A stretch of DNA of 64,000 nt, taken from NCBI GenBank assembly GCA_030683705.1, contig JAUXPP010000085.1:1-64000 (forward strand), written 5' to 3'. Positions 1 through 9,838 of the stretch are shown one piece after another. The translations under genes and the position numbers were made by a program. Within the stretch, counting starts at the first letter, position 1, and each line of letters begins with the position of its first letter. Source of the stretch: Polaromonas sp. (GTDB lineage Bacteria > Pseudomonadota > Gammaproteobacteria > Burkholderiales > Burkholderiaceae_C). Below the pieces are notes generated by a model. That model searched no databases, had not been told where the DNA came from, and saw only the letters and a list, made by a program, of their open reading frames with translations.

Positions 1-175
1 AGTCCGGAGTGCAGGAAGCGCTGCGCCCTTCCTGCACGGAAACCAACCAACGGTCATGTGTGCACGCGCGAGCAGCCCACGCGGCCAACTGAGGCTCCCA
101 TCTCTCGCCCAGCGGGGCGAGGGAAGGGCGGGGGGTTGGGAGTGGGGAGTTCAGTCCTGCTGTCCCAGCGCAATC
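1..175 (+). repeat. Structured intergenic repeat, copy A (cut by window edge)
   Basis: This is a partial copy of a non-coding repeat that recurs at about 39600-40062 (same orientation) and 60228-60640 (inverted). Shared blocks include the G-rich run ending in 'gggagtggggagt' and the 'tctcgcccagcggggcgagg' block. A hairpin of 10 bp (9-18 with 28-37) takes the place of the 12-13 bp hairpins of the other copies, with a different stem sequence. The element lies just beyond the 3' end of the DUF1631 gene. The remaining bases to 212 show nothing further. Confidence 0.75.
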
Positions 176-212
176 CCCAGACGCAGCGTGATGCACCGAC
201 TGGAAACCCAAA

Positions 213-2810
213 CTATGAAGACGAATCCCCTGCCTCGACCGGCGTCGCTGCCCTGACCAGCTGGTCCAGCGCCTGGGCGACCACGCCGTGGGTTTGCACC
301 GGCCGCAGCAGGCCTTGCCTGATCAGCTTTTCGCAGCTGCGTTTGGTCATGGAGTGCGGCTGGCCGCCGTGGCTGACGAACATGAACAGGGTGCCCCGGG
401 TGCTGGCCCAGATCAGCTGGGCGCGCAGCCAGCGGCGCTTGGAATGCAGGTCGACCCAGCTGCCCTCACGCAGCCCGTCCAGCAGTTGCTCGGCGCTGAC
501 GGAGTCGGTTTCCGGCTCGGGGCCGTCCTCCTGGGCATCGTTCATGACCGGCAGGACGCTGATCTCCGGGTCACTGTCGTCGCCAAGCTCGGCCGGTCCC
601 GAGGGAAGCGTCTCCTCGAAGCCGGCATCGTCGAGTTCCTGCGGCGCCAGCCAGGGCTGGCCGGCGGCCTTGGCCTTGCGCTGCTCGGGCGTCGCGGGCA
701 GGAGTTCGACCAGATCAGGGGCGTCGGCCAGCGCCACCTCGAGCGGTGCGGCTTCCGACTCCACCGCGTCGCGGCGGCTGCGCACACGGCGCAGCTTGAG
801 CACCGGGCGGTGCAGCTTTTCCATGGTGCTGAAAAACGCCTCGGTCTCGCGCGGGTCCTGCCCCAGGGACGCCAGCCCTTCGTGCAGCTTGGCCAGCATG
901 CGGGGAATCATCTCGATCAATTGGGCCGGCCGCTTCAGCGTGACTTGTGGCTTGACGCTCCAGAGCAGGTCGCTGACCAGCGAGCCGTAGCCCCCGGGGT
1001 CGATCTGGCGGCGCGTGTCGGTCAGGCGTGCATGGGCCATGACCAGCGCCCACGGACCGAACAGGAAGTCCAGCACCACGCCGGGCACATGGTCGAGGTC
1101 GGCGCGCATGCTCATGTCATAGGCGATCTGGTCGGCCTGGCTTTGCCGCTCCTCGGCCAGTTGCATGGTCTGGCGCATGTTGCTGCGCTGGGCTTTTTCC
1201 TGGCGGTCCTGCGCATCCCAGATGGCTTGCAGGTCGCCCAGGGCGTCGCCAAAAGGCCGGGCGTCGCTGATCTCCAGCGCGTTGAGCGCATTGAAGGCCT
1301 CGGTTACCGAACTGAAAAAAGCCTGAAAACCGGGACTGCCTTCGCTGTTGTACTTGAAGCTGCGCTGCGCCACGCGCTCCATCAGGCGGCGGCCGGGGTG
1401 GTTTTCCTCGCTGAAAAAACGCGAATCGACCATGGCCAGGCGCAGCAGCGAGGGCTCCAGCGCAACGATGGCTTCGCGCACCGGCACCAGCAGGCGCGGG
1501 TCCTGTGCCACCTGGTTGACCAGTTGGCGCACCACCTCCATGCCCAGCACCTGGCCGACATGGGTGGCTTGTTTCTTGAGCTGTGTGCGCACCAGCGCGC
1601 GCTCGCGGGCACGGCCGTACACGCCCCAGACCTGCGAGCTGAGCTGGCTCAGCACGTCGATGATGCGTGAGGGCCCCTCGGACGTGTCGAAGGCCTCGTC
1701 CTCGTCGTCGGCGTCCGCCTCACCCGCAGGCAACAGGGGCCGCGTCGGGTCGCTGCGGGTGCCGCGGTAATCATGGCCCTCGTCGCTGGCGCGCTGCGGC
1801 TGCGACCGCGCCTGCAGCGGTGCCGGCGCCGAGTCCGGCGTCGCCTTGAGCGCCCTCAGCTCTTCCTCGATGGTCGCGTAATAGGAAGGCGCCAGCCCGT
1901 GGCCAGCCTGCCTGCCGCCGCGAACCAGGAAGTCCTGGAACATCGCGTCCTTGACGTCATGGTTGGACAGGTCGGCGTATTGGGACGGCACCCTGGCCAC
2001 CGGCTCGTCCGACACATAACCGAAACCGACCGGGCTGGTGGGGGCAGCGCCGCCCTTCGACACCGTTGCGCCGCCCAGGGGCGCGGGGCTGCTGGGGCGC
2101 ACGGCGACCGGCGTCGGCAACACGCGGTAGCTGGCAGCGCGTACCTGCGCCAGTTCCAGCAGGTTGACCAGCTTTTCATACACCCGCTTGAGTTCGCGCC
2201 CCAGGGGCTCGGCCATGTGTTTGACCCACAGGCTGTGGATGGCGGGATCGACTGTCGCCGTGGCCATCATCTCGCGCAGGGTCTGCGCATAGACCTGCGG
2301 GCGCACCGGGTTGAACTCGGGACTGACATTGGCCAGGCCCTGGGCCGAACTCATCAGCGCGTCCAGCTCGGCCAGCGCCTGGCTGACCGCGGGCAGGATC
2401 TGCTGCAGCAGGCGGGACGACTCGATGCCTTCCTCGACCTGGGCGTTGTCCACCAGGGAAAACAGGTCCGTGCCGGGGGCGGAACGCGGCGCTGCCGCGG
2501 CCGTGGGCAACACGCGCAGGTCCGGCGCCACGGGCCTGGCGCTGGTGAAGGCCTGGAGCAGGTCCACCGGGTAGCGGGCACACCAGCCGTCCTTGTGCTT
2601 GAGCAATTCCCGCCAGGCCAGGCCGAGCTCATCGCGCTCGGCCACCTTCATGCTCTGGGTTTCCGCCAGCTGCAGTCCGGCCACCGCATGGTCCATGCAG
2701 TGTGCCAGCGCGGGCTTGGCGGCATCGGCAGCTTCCTGCAGGCAGCGCTCAAAGACGCTGGCCCGGGCGGCCGGGCCGGGAGGCGGATTGTGTGACAAAG
2801 CAGTAAGCAA
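213..2810 (-). CDS. DUF1631 family protein
   Basis: This large cytoplasmic protein (about 865 residues) matches the DUF1631 family of beta- and gammaproteobacteria, whose function is unknown although some databases label it a thymidine phosphorylase. The C-terminal stretch 'GSWVDLHSKRRWLRAQLIWA' followed by 'GTLFMFVSHGG' is the conserved family end and looks PilZ-like. The middle is rich in acidic and Pro/Ala linkers. There is no signal peptide or membrane segment. The first possible start is TTG at 2810, with another TTG at 2798 and no convincing ribosome-binding site, so the N-terminus is uncertain. It stands alone on the minus strand. Confidence 0.8.
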   Translation of the reverse strand: MLTALSHNPPPGPAARASVFERCLQEAADAAKPALAHCMDHAVAGLQLAETQSMKVAERDELGLAWRELLKHKDGWCARYPVDLLQAFTSARPVAPDLRVLPTAAAAPRSAPGTDLFSLVDNAQVEEGIESSRLLQQILPAVSQALAELDALMSSAQGLANVSPEFNPVRPQVYAQTLREMMATATVDPAIHSLWVKHMAEPLGRELKRVYEKLVNLLELAQVRAASYRVLPTPVAVRPSSPAPLGGATVSKGGAAPTSPVGFGYVSDEPVARVPSQYADLSNHDVKDAMFQDFLVRGGRQAGHGLAPSYYATIEEELRALKATPDSAPAPLQARSQPQRASDEGHDYRGTRSDPTRPLLPAGEADADDEDEAFDTSEGPSRIIDVLSQLSSQVWGVYGRARERALVRTQLKKQATHVGQVLGMEVVRQLVNQVAQDPRLLVPVREAIVALEPSLLRLAMVDSRFFSEENHPGRRLMERVAQRSFKYNSEGSPGFQAFFSSVTEAFNALNALEISDARPFGDALGDLQAIWDAQDRQEKAQRSNMRQTMQLAEERQSQADQIAYDMSMRADLDHVPGVVLDFLFGPWALVMAHARLTDTRRQIDPGGYGSLVSDLLWSVKPQVTLKRPAQLIEMIPRMLAKLHEGLASLGQDPRETEAFFSTMEKLHRPVLKLRRVRSRRDAVESEAAPLEVALADAPDLVELLPATPEQRKAKAAGQPWLAPQELDDAGFEETLPSGPAELGDDSDPEISVLPVMNDAQEDGPEPETDSVSAEQLLDGLREGSWVDLHSKRRWLRAQLIWASTRGTLFMFVSHGGQPHSMTKRSCEKLIRQGLLRPVQTHGVVAQALDQLVRAATPVEAGDSSS

Positions 2811-3032
2811 TCAGGTGAATTTTTCGCAAAAATCCGGGTGAAACACGGCCTCTCAGTGTGGTCCGAACCGGCGCCACGCGGATGTCAGGGCCGGAATGAA
2901 CTTGTAACCATTTCTAACTAGCAGCCCCTCAAAAATGGCCCCTGCTTACATTTGCAGCCAGCCCGCGCTTCGGGGCGGTGCGGCGTCGCTGTCCGGTCAA
3001 GGGTGATCGTGGTTGCGCCCCGTTCGTGCTGG

Positions 3033-3085
3033 AATTTGGCCGTCAGGCGCACCCGTCAAGCGTGCGAAGCTACTGATTTGATAGC
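3033..3085 (+). repeat. 53-bp oriented repeat, copy 1
   Basis: The pattern is TTGGCC..CAG......GTCAAGCGT...AGCTACTGATTTGATAGC, ending in a GCTA/TAGC inverted repeat. It is the first of eleven copies seen on the plus strand in this window. It lies in the 435-base gap 2811-3245, which otherwise holds only the fasciclin terminator; no gene is seen there. Confidence 0.6.
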
Positions 3086-3160
3086 AATCCGGGTGCGCTC
3101 GGGCGCGCGGGTCCGGCAGGGAGCGTCCCCCAGGCCGTCGCCCGGCGCCCGGGGCGCACG

Positions 3161-3198
3161 AAAAAAAGCCGCCACAAACCGTTGCAGTTTGTGGCGGC
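3161..3198 (-). terminator. Rho-independent terminator of the fasciclin gene
   Basis: Read on the minus strand, a perfect 12-bp stem (GCCGCCACAAAC paired with GTTTGTGGCGGC, 7-nt loop) is followed directly by seven T residues. It lies about 50 bp beyond the fasciclin stop codon, as expected for an intrinsic terminator. Confidence 0.9.
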
Positions 3199-3245
3199 CT
3201 TGCACGGCCGCCAGCAGGTGGCGGCACGGAAGTGCGGCGTCCAGC

Positions 3246-3815
3246 CTAGTTGGGGATCAAGACCTTGTTGACCACGTGGATCACGCCGTTGGACTGGTAG
3301 ACATTGGCAATCGTCACCATGGCGGTGCCGCCTTTTTCGTCGGTCACCATCACATTGGAGCCGCTGCTGGTCACGACCAGGGTGTCACCGCTGGCGGTGG
3401 TCAGCATGGCGCGGCCGTTGCCGGCCATCACGCGCTGGCTCAGGGCAGCGGCGTCCAGGCGGCCGGGCACCACATGGGCGGTCAGCACCTTGGTCAGGAT
3501 GGATTTGTTCTCGGGCTTGAGCAGCGAATCCACAGCGCCGGGTGGCAAATCCGCAAACGCGGCATTGGTCGGTGCAAACACGGTGAAGGGGCCGGCGCCT
3601 TTGAGGGTGTCGACCAGGCCGGCGGCCTTGACCGCGGCGACCAGCGTCGTGTGGTCTTTCGAGTTGACGGCGTTGTCGATGATGTCGCGGGTCGGCAGCA
3701 TGGCTGCGCCGCCGACCATGACGGACGGGCCGCTGGACATGCCGCTGCCGGACATGCCGCCCGCGCAAGCGCTCAACAGGACGGCAACACCGGCGGCGAT
3801 CAATAGTTTTTTCAT
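3246..3815 (-). CDS. Fasciclin-domain lipoprotein
   Basis: A 189-residue secreted protein. The N-terminus 'MKKLLIAAGVAVLLSACAGG' has a lipobox (LLSAC), so it is probably a lipoprotein. After a short Gly/Ser/Met-rich linker comes one FAS1 domain (about residues 45-189) with the H1 motif 'PFTVFAPTNAAFADLP' and the H2-like 'NGVIHVVNKVLIPN' end. FAS1 domains mediate adhesion or polymer contact; the role here is unknown. A good ribosome-binding site (AAGGAG) precedes the ATG. It is a single-gene unit with its own terminator, divergent from the LacI-type regulator. Confidence 0.9.
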   Translation of the reverse strand: MKKLLIAAGVAVLLSACAGGMSGSGMSSGPSVMVGGAAMLPTRDIIDNAVNSKDHTTLVAAVKAAGLVDTLKGAGPFTVFAPTNAAFADLPPGAVDSLLKPENKSILTKVLTAHVVPGRLDAAALSQRVMAGNGRAMLTTASGDTLVVTSSGSNVMVTDEKGGTAMVTIANVYQSNGVIHVVNKVLIPN

Positions 3816-4006
3816 GAAATGGCTCCTTGAGGAATCGTTGTGTGTCTGCGGAATCCGCCGCAGCGCGTCAGCGCTGGAAGGCGCCTGTTCACAGTACGCG
3901 CCCGGGCCGCCACTGGATGTAGGACAAAGGGGGCACGGCTGGACGGCAGGAAAGGCCAGGCGCGGACGCGGTCTCCCTCCACCCGGCCGCCACGGCAGCC
4001 GGTGCG

Positions 4007-4018
4007 GTTAGCGGTAAC
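4007..4018. promoter_or_regulatory. Probable LacI-type operator at the repressor's own start
   Basis: GTTAGCGGTAAC differs by one base from the two perfect palindromes GTTAGCGCTAAC found downstream of the repressor gene. It lies 2-8 bases before the possible start codons, so binding here would give autorepression. Inference from sequence likeness only. Confidence 0.65.
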
Positions 4019-4026
4019 ATTTGAGG

Positions 4027-5070
4027 ATGTCCAGCCCTGCGCCCCCTCCTGCCAAAGCCGCCCGCGCGGCCCGGCCCGGCTCCGGCGGCATCACCCTCAG
4101 CGACGTCGCCAGGCTGGCCGGGGTGTCGGCGATCACCGTGTCGCGCGCGCTCAACACGCCTGCCGCGGTGTCGCCGGACACGCTGGAGCGCGTGCGCAGC
4201 GCGATTTCCCGCAGCGGCTACGTGCCCAACCTGGTGGCCGGTGGGCTGGCATCCAACCGCAGCCGTCTGGTGGCGGCGCTGGTTCCCACCATCGCCGGGC
4301 CGGTGGTCCTGGAAACCATCCAGGCGCTGACCGATGCGCTGGCCGAGGCCGGTTGCCAGCTGATGCTGGGGCAAAGCGGCTACAGCGGGCTGCGCGAGGA
4401 CGCGCTGATCGACGCCATCGTCGGGCGGCGCCCCGACGGCATCGTGCTGACCGGCATCCTGCATTCGGCCGAAGCGCGGCGCAAGCTGCTGGCCAGCGGC
4501 ATCCCGGTGGTGGAAACCTGGGACCTCACGCCCACGCCAATCGACATGATCGTCGGCTTTTCCCACGAGAAGGTTGGCCGGGCGGTGGCTGATTTCATTC
4601 ATGCGCGGGGCCACCGCCATCCGGCCATCGTGACGGCCGACGACCAGCGCGCCGGCCTGCGCCGGGCGGGCTTGGAGCAGCGCCTGCGCGAACTGGGCCT
4701 GGCGCTTGCTGCGGCCTGCGTCGTGCCCGCACCCTCGTCGCTGGGCAACGGGCGCGCCGGCTGGGCCGAACTGCGCCGGCAGGACCAGCCCATCGACGTG
4801 GTCGTCTGCAGCTCCGACGTGCTGGCCCATGGCGTGATGACCGAGGCGCAGGCCGCGGGCCTGGCTGTGCCCGGGGATGTGGCGGTCATGGGTTTTGGCG
4901 ACATGCCGTTTGCCAGCCACACCCACCCGCCGCTGAGCACGGTGCATGTGGACGGCGCAGAAATTGGCCGCCAGGCAGCGCGTTTCATCCTCGACCGGGT
5001 CGACCACCGCGAGCCCGGCCCCAGGGTCCGCGACCTCGGGTTTTCCATCATCCCAAGAGCCAGCGTCTGA
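4027..5070 (+). CDS. LacI-family transcriptional repressor
   Basis: A 347-residue regulator. The N-terminal helix-turn-helix (about residues 24-70) has the LacI signature 'ITLSDVARLAGVSAITVSRA', followed by a hinge ending in 'GGLASNRS' and a periplasmic-binding-protein-like sensor domain. It is closest in style to GntR/IdnR-type sugar-acid repressors. The next two genes (Bug binding protein, glucarate dehydratase) and the operators at 4007, 5088 and 5108 suggest that it controls aldarate uptake and breakdown and its own synthesis. ATG 4027 was chosen; TTG 4021 is also in frame. The ligand is unknown; glucarate or a related aldarate is an inference. Confidence 0.9.
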   Translation: MSSPAPPPAKAARAARPGSGGITLSDVARLAGVSAITVSRALNTPAAVSPDTLERVRSAISRSGYVPNLVAGGLASNRSRLVAALVPTIAGPVVLETIQALTDALAEAGCQLMLGQSGYSGLREDALIDAIVGRRPDGIVLTGILHSAEARRKLLASGIPVVETWDLTPTPIDMIVGFSHEKVGRAVADFIHARGHRHPAIVTADDQRAGLRRAGLEQRLRELGLALAAACVVPAPSSLGNGRAGWAELRRQDQPIDVVVCSSDVLAHGVMTEAQAAGLAVPGDVAVMGFGDMPFASHTHPPLSTVHVDGAEIGRQAARFILDRVDHREPGPRVRDLGFSIIPRASV

Positions 5071-5087
5071 CTTGACGCGCCCGTCGC

Positions 5088-5120
5088 GTTAGCGCTAACA
5101 TTCATTTGTTAGCGCTAACA
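5088..5120. promoter_or_regulatory. Tandem palindromic operators upstream of the Bug/gudD genes
   Basis: Two perfect copies of GTTAGCGCTAAC (5088-5099 and 5108-5119) stand exactly 20 bp apart, that is two helical turns, so bound dimers would face the same side. A possible promoter (TTGACG at 5072-5077, TAACAT at 5096-5101, spacer 18) has its -10 inside the first operator, consistent with repression by the adjacent LacI-type protein. Confidence 0.85.
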
Positions 5121-5188
5121 TTACCGTATCCATCCAGACAGCGGTCCAGCCCCAAGCGGCGCGCCGTCCCATCCCTCAGGAGACTCTC

Positions 5189-6202
5189 ATGACCATCCCT
5201 TACACCCGCCGCGCGGCCCTCCATGGGCTGGCCGGCCTGAGCCTGGCGACCCTGCTGCCGTTGCCGCTGCGCGCCCAGGGCACCTTACCGGCCACACCCG
5301 GCTGGCCGACCAAACCGATTGCCTACATCGTGCCCTTCACGCCCGGCGGCTCGACCGACGTGATCGGCCGCACCCTGGCGCAAAAGCTGGCCGAGGTGCT
5401 GGGCCAGCCGGTGGTGGTCGACAACAAGCCGGGCGCCGCCGGCGCTGTCGGCGCCACGGCGGCGGCCCGCGCCAAACCCGATGGCTACACCCTGTTCGGC
5501 GGCACCATCAGCACCCATGCGATCAACGCCAGCCTGTACAAAAACCTGCCCTATGACCCGGTCAAGGACTTTGAACCGGTGGCGCTGGTGGCCATGCTGC
5601 CGAATGTGCTGATCGTCAACCCCGAGCTCGGCGTCAATTCGGTGGCGGAGCTGGTGGCGCTGCTCAAGCGCGACCCGTCCAAACGCAGCTTTGCGTCATC
5701 GGGCGCAGGCACCTCCACCCACCTGGCCGGCGAGATGTTTGCCGACCTGATCGGCGTGCCGCTGACCCACATTGCCTACAAGGGCACGCCGCCGGCCATG
5801 ATGGATGTGTCCTCGGGCCAGGTGCCCTTCATGTTCGACCAGATGACGGCTGCGGTGTCGCTGGTGCAGGCCGGCAAGCTCAAGCTGCTGGCCGTCACCA
5901 CCGGCAAACGCATCGCGCTGGCGCCGCAACTGCCGACCATGATGGAGTCCGGCGTGCCGAAGTTCGAGATGTCGTCCTGGCAGGCGGTGTATGCGCCCAA
6001 AGGCACGCCGCAGCCCATCGTGCAGCGGCTCAATGCCGAGATCGTGAAGATACTGAAAATGCCCGACGTGGTGGCCAAGCTCAATGGCCAGCTCGGCATG
6101 GAAATCATCGGCAGCTCGCCCGACGAACTGGCCGCGCACATGAAAACAGAGATCGCGCGCTGGGCCGACCTGGTCAAGAAATCCGGGGCCACAGCCAGCT
6201 GA
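5189..6202 (+). CDS. Bug/TctC-family periplasmic substrate-binding protein
   Basis: A 337-residue solute receptor of the Bug (tripartite tricarboxylate transporter receptor) family, abundant in Comamonadaceae and Bordetella. The N-terminus has a twin-arginine-like export signal ('TRRAALHGLAGLSLA', cleavage near LRAQG). The mature part shows the family hallmarks 'IVPFTPGGSTDVIGRTLA' and 'GAAGAVGATAAARAKPDGYT'. No TctA/TctB membrane partners are adjacent, as usual for Bug proteins. AGGAG lies 7 bp before the ATG. It is the first gene after the tandem operators and probably binds an aldarate destined for the next gene's enzyme (inference). Confidence 0.92.
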   Translation: MTIPYTRRAALHGLAGLSLATLLPLPLRAQGTLPATPGWPTKPIAYIVPFTPGGSTDVIGRTLAQKLAEVLGQPVVVDNKPGAAGAVGATAAARAKPDGYTLFGGTISTHAINASLYKNLPYDPVKDFEPVALVAMLPNVLIVNPELGVNSVAELVALLKRDPSKRSFASSGAGTSTHLAGEMFADLIGVPLTHIAYKGTPPAMMDVSSGQVPFMFDQMTAAVSLVQAGKLKLLAVTTGKRIALAPQLPTMMESGVPKFEMSSWQAVYAPKGTPQPIVQRLNAEIVKILKMPDVVAKLNGQLGMEIIGSSPDELAAHMKTEIARWADLVKKSGATAS

Positions 6203-6203
6203 C

Positions 6204-7487
6204 ATGACAAAAGACATCCGAATCGCGCAGGTGCGCATCACGCCGATCGCCTTCCGCGACGGCCCGCTTCTCAATGCCAGCGGCATCCACGAGCCCTGGG
6301 CCCTGCGCAGCATTGTTGAAATCGAAAGCTCGGACGGCCGCGTCGGCATCGCCGAAACCTATGGCGACGAACCCATGGTCAGAGTGCTGGAGCAGGCCCG
6401 CAGCTTGGTGCTGGGCCTGTCCCCGTTCGCGCTGAACCGCATGGAAGAAAAGGTGCGCGCGGTCATCAAGCCTGGCCACAAAACCGACGGCAGCGTGCAG
6501 TTCGAGCTCGCCCCCGGATCCCACACCGCCAAAAATGCCGACAAGGTCATCAGCGCCTTCGAAGTGGCCATGCTGGACCTGCAGGGGCAGATCCTCGGCT
6601 TGCCGATTTGCGACCTGCTGGGCGGCGCGGTGCGCGACCAGGTGCCCTACAGCGCCTACCTGTTCTACAAATACGCCGAACATGCCGAAAAACCGTACGC
6701 ACCCGACGCCTGGGGTGAAGCCGTCACGCCGGAGCAGATCGTGAAACAGGCACAGCGCATGGTGGGGCTGTACGGCTTCAAGAGCATCAAGCTCAAGGGC
6801 GGCGTGTTTCCGCCGGACCAGGAAATCGCCGCCATGAAGGCCTTGGCCCAGGCTTTCCCCGGCGTGCCGCTGCGGCTGGACCCGAACGCCAACTGGTCGC
6901 TGGCGACCAGCATCGCGGCGGCGAAGGAGCTCGACGAGCTGCTGGAGTACTACGAAGATCCGGCGCCCGGCCAGCAGGACATGGCAGAGCTGGCCAAACA
7001 TTGCCGCGCGCCGCTGGCCACCAATATGTGCGTCACGACCATGGAAGAGTTCAAGCGCAATGCCTCCACCCATGCGGTGAAGATCCTGCTGTCCGACCAC
7101 CACTACTGGGGCGGCTTGCGCGCCACGGCCGCACTGGCGCGCATGTGCGAGGTCTTCGGCCTGGGCATGTCCATGCATTCCAACTCGCACCTGGGCATCA
7201 GCCTGATGGCGATGACACATGCCGCGGCGGCCATTCCCAACCTGACCTATGCCTGCGACACACACTACCCGTGGCAGGAGGAAGAAGTCATCCAGGGTGG
7301 CCGCATCGCCTTTCATGAAGGCTCGGTCAGGGTGCCCACCACGCCGGGCCTGGGCGTGGAGATCGATCAGGGGCAACTTGCGAAGCTGCACCAGCAATAC
7401 CTGGACTGCGGCGTGCGCAACCGCAACGACCTGGCGCAGATGCGCAAGTACGACCCGGGGTTTACCGGCGTTTGCCCGCGCTACTAG
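6204..7487 (+). CDS. gudD: Glucarate dehydratase (enolase superfamily)
   Basis: Cytoplasmic enzyme of 427 residues that dehydrates D-glucarate (and often L-idarate) to 5-keto-4-deoxyglucarate. The catalytic set of the GlucD family is visible: K196/K198 in 'IKLKGG', metal ligands D226 ('LRLDPNANW'), E251 ('YYEDPAPG') and N274 ('LATNMCVT'), D298 in 'SDHHYWGG' and general base H325 in 'MHSNSHLGIS'. The start lies 1 bp after the preceding stop, so the two genes form one transcription unit under the LacI-type operators. Related aldarate dehydratases cannot be excluded without substrate tests. Confidence 0.92.
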   Translation: MTKDIRIAQVRITPIAFRDGPLLNASGIHEPWALRSIVEIESSDGRVGIAETYGDEPMVRVLEQARSLVLGLSPFALNRMEEKVRAVIKPGHKTDGSVQFELAPGSHTAKNADKVISAFEVAMLDLQGQILGLPICDLLGGAVRDQVPYSAYLFYKYAEHAEKPYAPDAWGEAVTPEQIVKQAQRMVGLYGFKSIKLKGGVFPPDQEIAAMKALAQAFPGVPLRLDPNANWSLATSIAAAKELDELLEYYEDPAPGQQDMAELAKHCRAPLATNMCVTTMEEFKRNASTHAVKILLSDHHYWGGLRATAALARMCEVFGLGMSMHSNSHLGISLMAMTHAAAAIPNLTYACDTHYPWQEEEVIQGGRIAFHEGSVRVPTTPGLGVEIDQGQLAKLHQQYLDCGVRNRNDLAQMRKYDPGFTGVCPRY

Positions 7488-7514
7488 CCTGGCCAACCCG
7501 CTGATTGCAAGTCA

Positions 7515-7567
7515 AATCGGCTGCCAGCCCATGACTGACAAGCGTAAACAGCTATAAATTCAATAGC
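7515..7567 (+). repeat. 53-bp oriented repeat, copy 2
   Basis: AATCGGCTGCCAGCCC....GACAAGCGTAAACAGCTAT followed by an ATAGC partner lies between the convergent gudD and glcB genes, just beyond both stop codons. Confidence 0.8.
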
Positions 7568-7570
7568 GAG

Positions 7571-9787
7571 TCAGACGCTGCCGGCCTTCACCTTCAGGCG
7601 CCAGGCGTGCAGCAGCGGCTCGGTGTAGCCGCTCGGCTGCTCCAGGCCCTTGAGCACCAGGTCCAGCGCTGCCTTGTAAGCTGCCGAGGTGTCGAAGTTG
7701 CCGGCCATCTTCTTGTACAGCGGGTCGCCGGCGTTCTGCGCGTCGACCACGGCGGCCATGCGCTCGAAGGTCTTGACGATGTGTTCTTTGGTGACCACGC
7801 CGTGCAGCAACCAGTTCGCCATGTGCTGGCTGGAGATGCGCAGCGTGGCGCGGTCTTCCATCAGGCCGACGTTGTGGATGTCCGGCACCTTGGAGCAGCC
7901 CACGCCCTGGTCGATCCAGCGCACCACATAACCGAGGATGCCTTGGGCGTTGTTGTCCAGTTCGGCCTGGATCTCGGCTTCGGTCCAGAACGGCACCAGC
8001 GCGACCGGGATCTGCAGGATGGCGTCGAGCAGGTTTTCCTCCATGGCCAGCGACTTTTTCTCGTTGACGAAAACTTCCATGTCTTTTTGCAGGGCCGCCA
8101 CGTCGACCTGGTGGTAGTGCAGCGCGTGCAGCGTCGCGGCGGTGGGCGAAGGCACCCAGGCGGTGTTGGCGCCGGCCTGCGGGTGCGCGATCTTCTGCTT
8201 CATCATGTCGGCCATCAGGTCTGGCATGGCCCACATGCCCTTGCCGATCTGGGCCCGGCCACGCAGGCCGCAGGCCAGGCCGATCTGGACGTTGCTCATC
8301 TCGTAGGCGCGCAGCCAGTTGGTGTTTTTCATCAGCGGCTTGCGCATCATCGCGCCCGCGTGCATGGCGGTGTGGATCTCGTCGCCGGTGCGGTCCAGGA
8401 AGCCGGTGTTGATGAAGGCCACGCGGGCCGCGGTTTCGGCGATGCAGGCCTTGAGGTTCACGCTGGTGCGGCGCTCCTCGTCCATGATGCCGAGCTTGAC
8501 GGTGTTCTCCGGCAGGCCCAGCAGGGCCTCGACGCGGCTGAACAGCTCCGAGGCAAAGGCGGCTTCGGCCGGGCCGTGCATCTTGGGCTTGACGATGTAG
8601 ATGGAGCCGGTGCGCGAGTTGACGATGGCTTCCTTGCCGATGCGCTGCAAGTCGTGCATGGCAATCGCCACGGTGATCACCGCGTCGAGGATGCCTTCGG
8701 GAATTTCCTTGCCGCCGTCGTACAGGATGGCCGGGTTGGTCATCAGGTGGCCGACATTGCGCACAAACATCAGCGAGCGGCCGTGCAGCGTCAGCGGCTG
8801 GCCGTCGGCCGTGGTGTATTCGCGGTCCGGGTTCAGGCCGCGCGTGAAGGTCTTGCCGCCCTTTTGCACCTCTTCGGTCAGCGTGCCCTGCAGGATGCCC
8901 AGCCAGTTGGCGTAGGCCAGCACCTTGTCGTCGGCGTCCACCACCGCCACAGAGTCCTCCAGGTCCATGATGGTGGACAGCGCCGCTTCCAGCACCAGGT
9001 CGCTGATGCCGGCGGCATCGTCCTTGCCGATGGTGGTGCTGCGGTCAATCCGGATGTCGATGTGGATGCCGTTGTGGCGCAGCAGGATGGACGAGGGCGC
9101 AGCGGCCTCGCCCTGGTAGCCGGCGAACAGCACGTGGTCGGCCAGTCCGGTGGTGGCGCCGCCCTTGAGCGTCACCACCAGCTTGCCGTCGGCGACGCTG
9201 TACAGCGTGGCGTCCGCGTGCGAGCCGGTTGCAAGAGGCGCGGCCTGGTCCAGCACCTTGCGGGCATAGGCGATGACTTTGGCGCCGCGTGCCGGGTTGT
9301 AGCCCTTGCCCTTTTCGAGGCCCTCGGTTTCGGGAATCACGTCGGTGCCGTACAGCGCGTCATACAGCGAGCCCCAGCGCGCGTTGGCGGCGTTCAGCGC
9401 GTAGCGGGCATTGAGCACCGGCACCACCAGCTGCGGGCCGGCCTGCAGCGCCAGTTCGTCGTCGACATTGGTTGCGGTGGCCGCCACATGCGCCGGCGCC
9501 GGCACCAGGTAGCCGATCTTTTCCAGGAAGGCGCGGTAGGCCTTCATGTCGCGGATCGGGCCGGGGTTGGCCTTGTGCCAGGCGTCCAGTTCGGACTGCA
9601 GGCGATCGCGTTCAGCCAGCAGCGCCAGGTTCTTGGGAGCCAGCTCGCTCACGATGGCATCGAAGCCCTTCCAGAAAGCAGCGCTGTCCACGCCAGTGCC
9701 GGGCAAGACCTTGTCGTCGACGAAACGTTGCAACACCGTGGCCACCTGCAGGCCGTGAAGGGAAGTGCGTGGGGTCGTGCTTGTCAT
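7571..9787 (-). CDS. glcB: Malate synthase G
   Basis: Single-chain malate synthase of 738 residues, the normal length for isoform G. It condenses glyoxylate with acetyl-CoA to malate, completing glyoxylate assimilation. Family motifs include '[14 protein letters not shown]', '[15 protein letters not shown]' carrying the catalytic arginine region, 'KPKMHGPAE', '[14 protein letters not shown]' and '[20 protein letters not shown]'. Transcribed alone or with the dehalogenase-type gene 51 bp upstream, whose product could supply glycolate or glyoxylate from haloacetate (inference). An AT-rich A-run (9798-9830) fills the short gap between them. Confidence 0.97.
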   Translation of the reverse strand: MTSTTPRTSLHGLQVATVLQRFVDDKVLPGTGVDSAAFWKGFDAIVSELAPKNLALLAERDRLQSELDAWHKANPGPIRDMKAYRAFLEKIGYLVPAPAHVAATATNVDDELALQAGPQLVVPVLNARYALNAANARWGSLYDALYGTDVIPETEGLEKGKGYNPARGAKVIAYARKVLDQAAPLATGSHADATLYSVADGKLVVTLKGGATTGLADHVLFAGYQGEAAAPSSILLRHNGIHIDIRIDRSTTIGKDDAAGISDLVLEAALSTIMDLEDSVAVVDADDKVLAYANWLGILQGTLTEEVQKGGKTFTRGLNPDREYTTADGQPLTLHGRSLMFVRNVGHLMTNPAILYDGGKEIPEGILDAVITVAIAMHDLQRIGKEAIVNSRTGSIYIVKPKMHGPAEAAFASELFSRVEALLGLPENTVKLGIMDEERRTSVNLKACIAETAARVAFINTGFLDRTGDEIHTAMHAGAMMRKPLMKNTNWLRAYEMSNVQIGLACGLRGRAQIGKGMWAMPDLMADMMKQKIAHPQAGANTAWVPSPTAATLHALHYHQVDVAALQKDMEVFVNEKKSLAMEENLLDAILQIPVALVPFWTEAEIQAELDNNAQGILGYVVRWIDQGVGCSKVPDIHNVGLMEDRATLRISSQHMANWLLHGVVTKEHIVKTFERMAAVVDAQNAGDPLYKKMAGNFDTSAAYKAALDLVLKGLEQPSGYTEPLLHAWRLKVKAGSV

Positions 9788-9838
9788 GGGGCGTCCTCGG
9801 ATAAAAAATAAAAAGTAAAAACTAAAAATGAAAAGCGG

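Noticed and set aside
7607..9811. A 734-codon open frame antisense to malate synthase
   Set aside because: It mirrors the codon structure of glcB in GC-rich DNA, is full of His/Gln/Arg/Gly, and shows no domain; it is a shadow.
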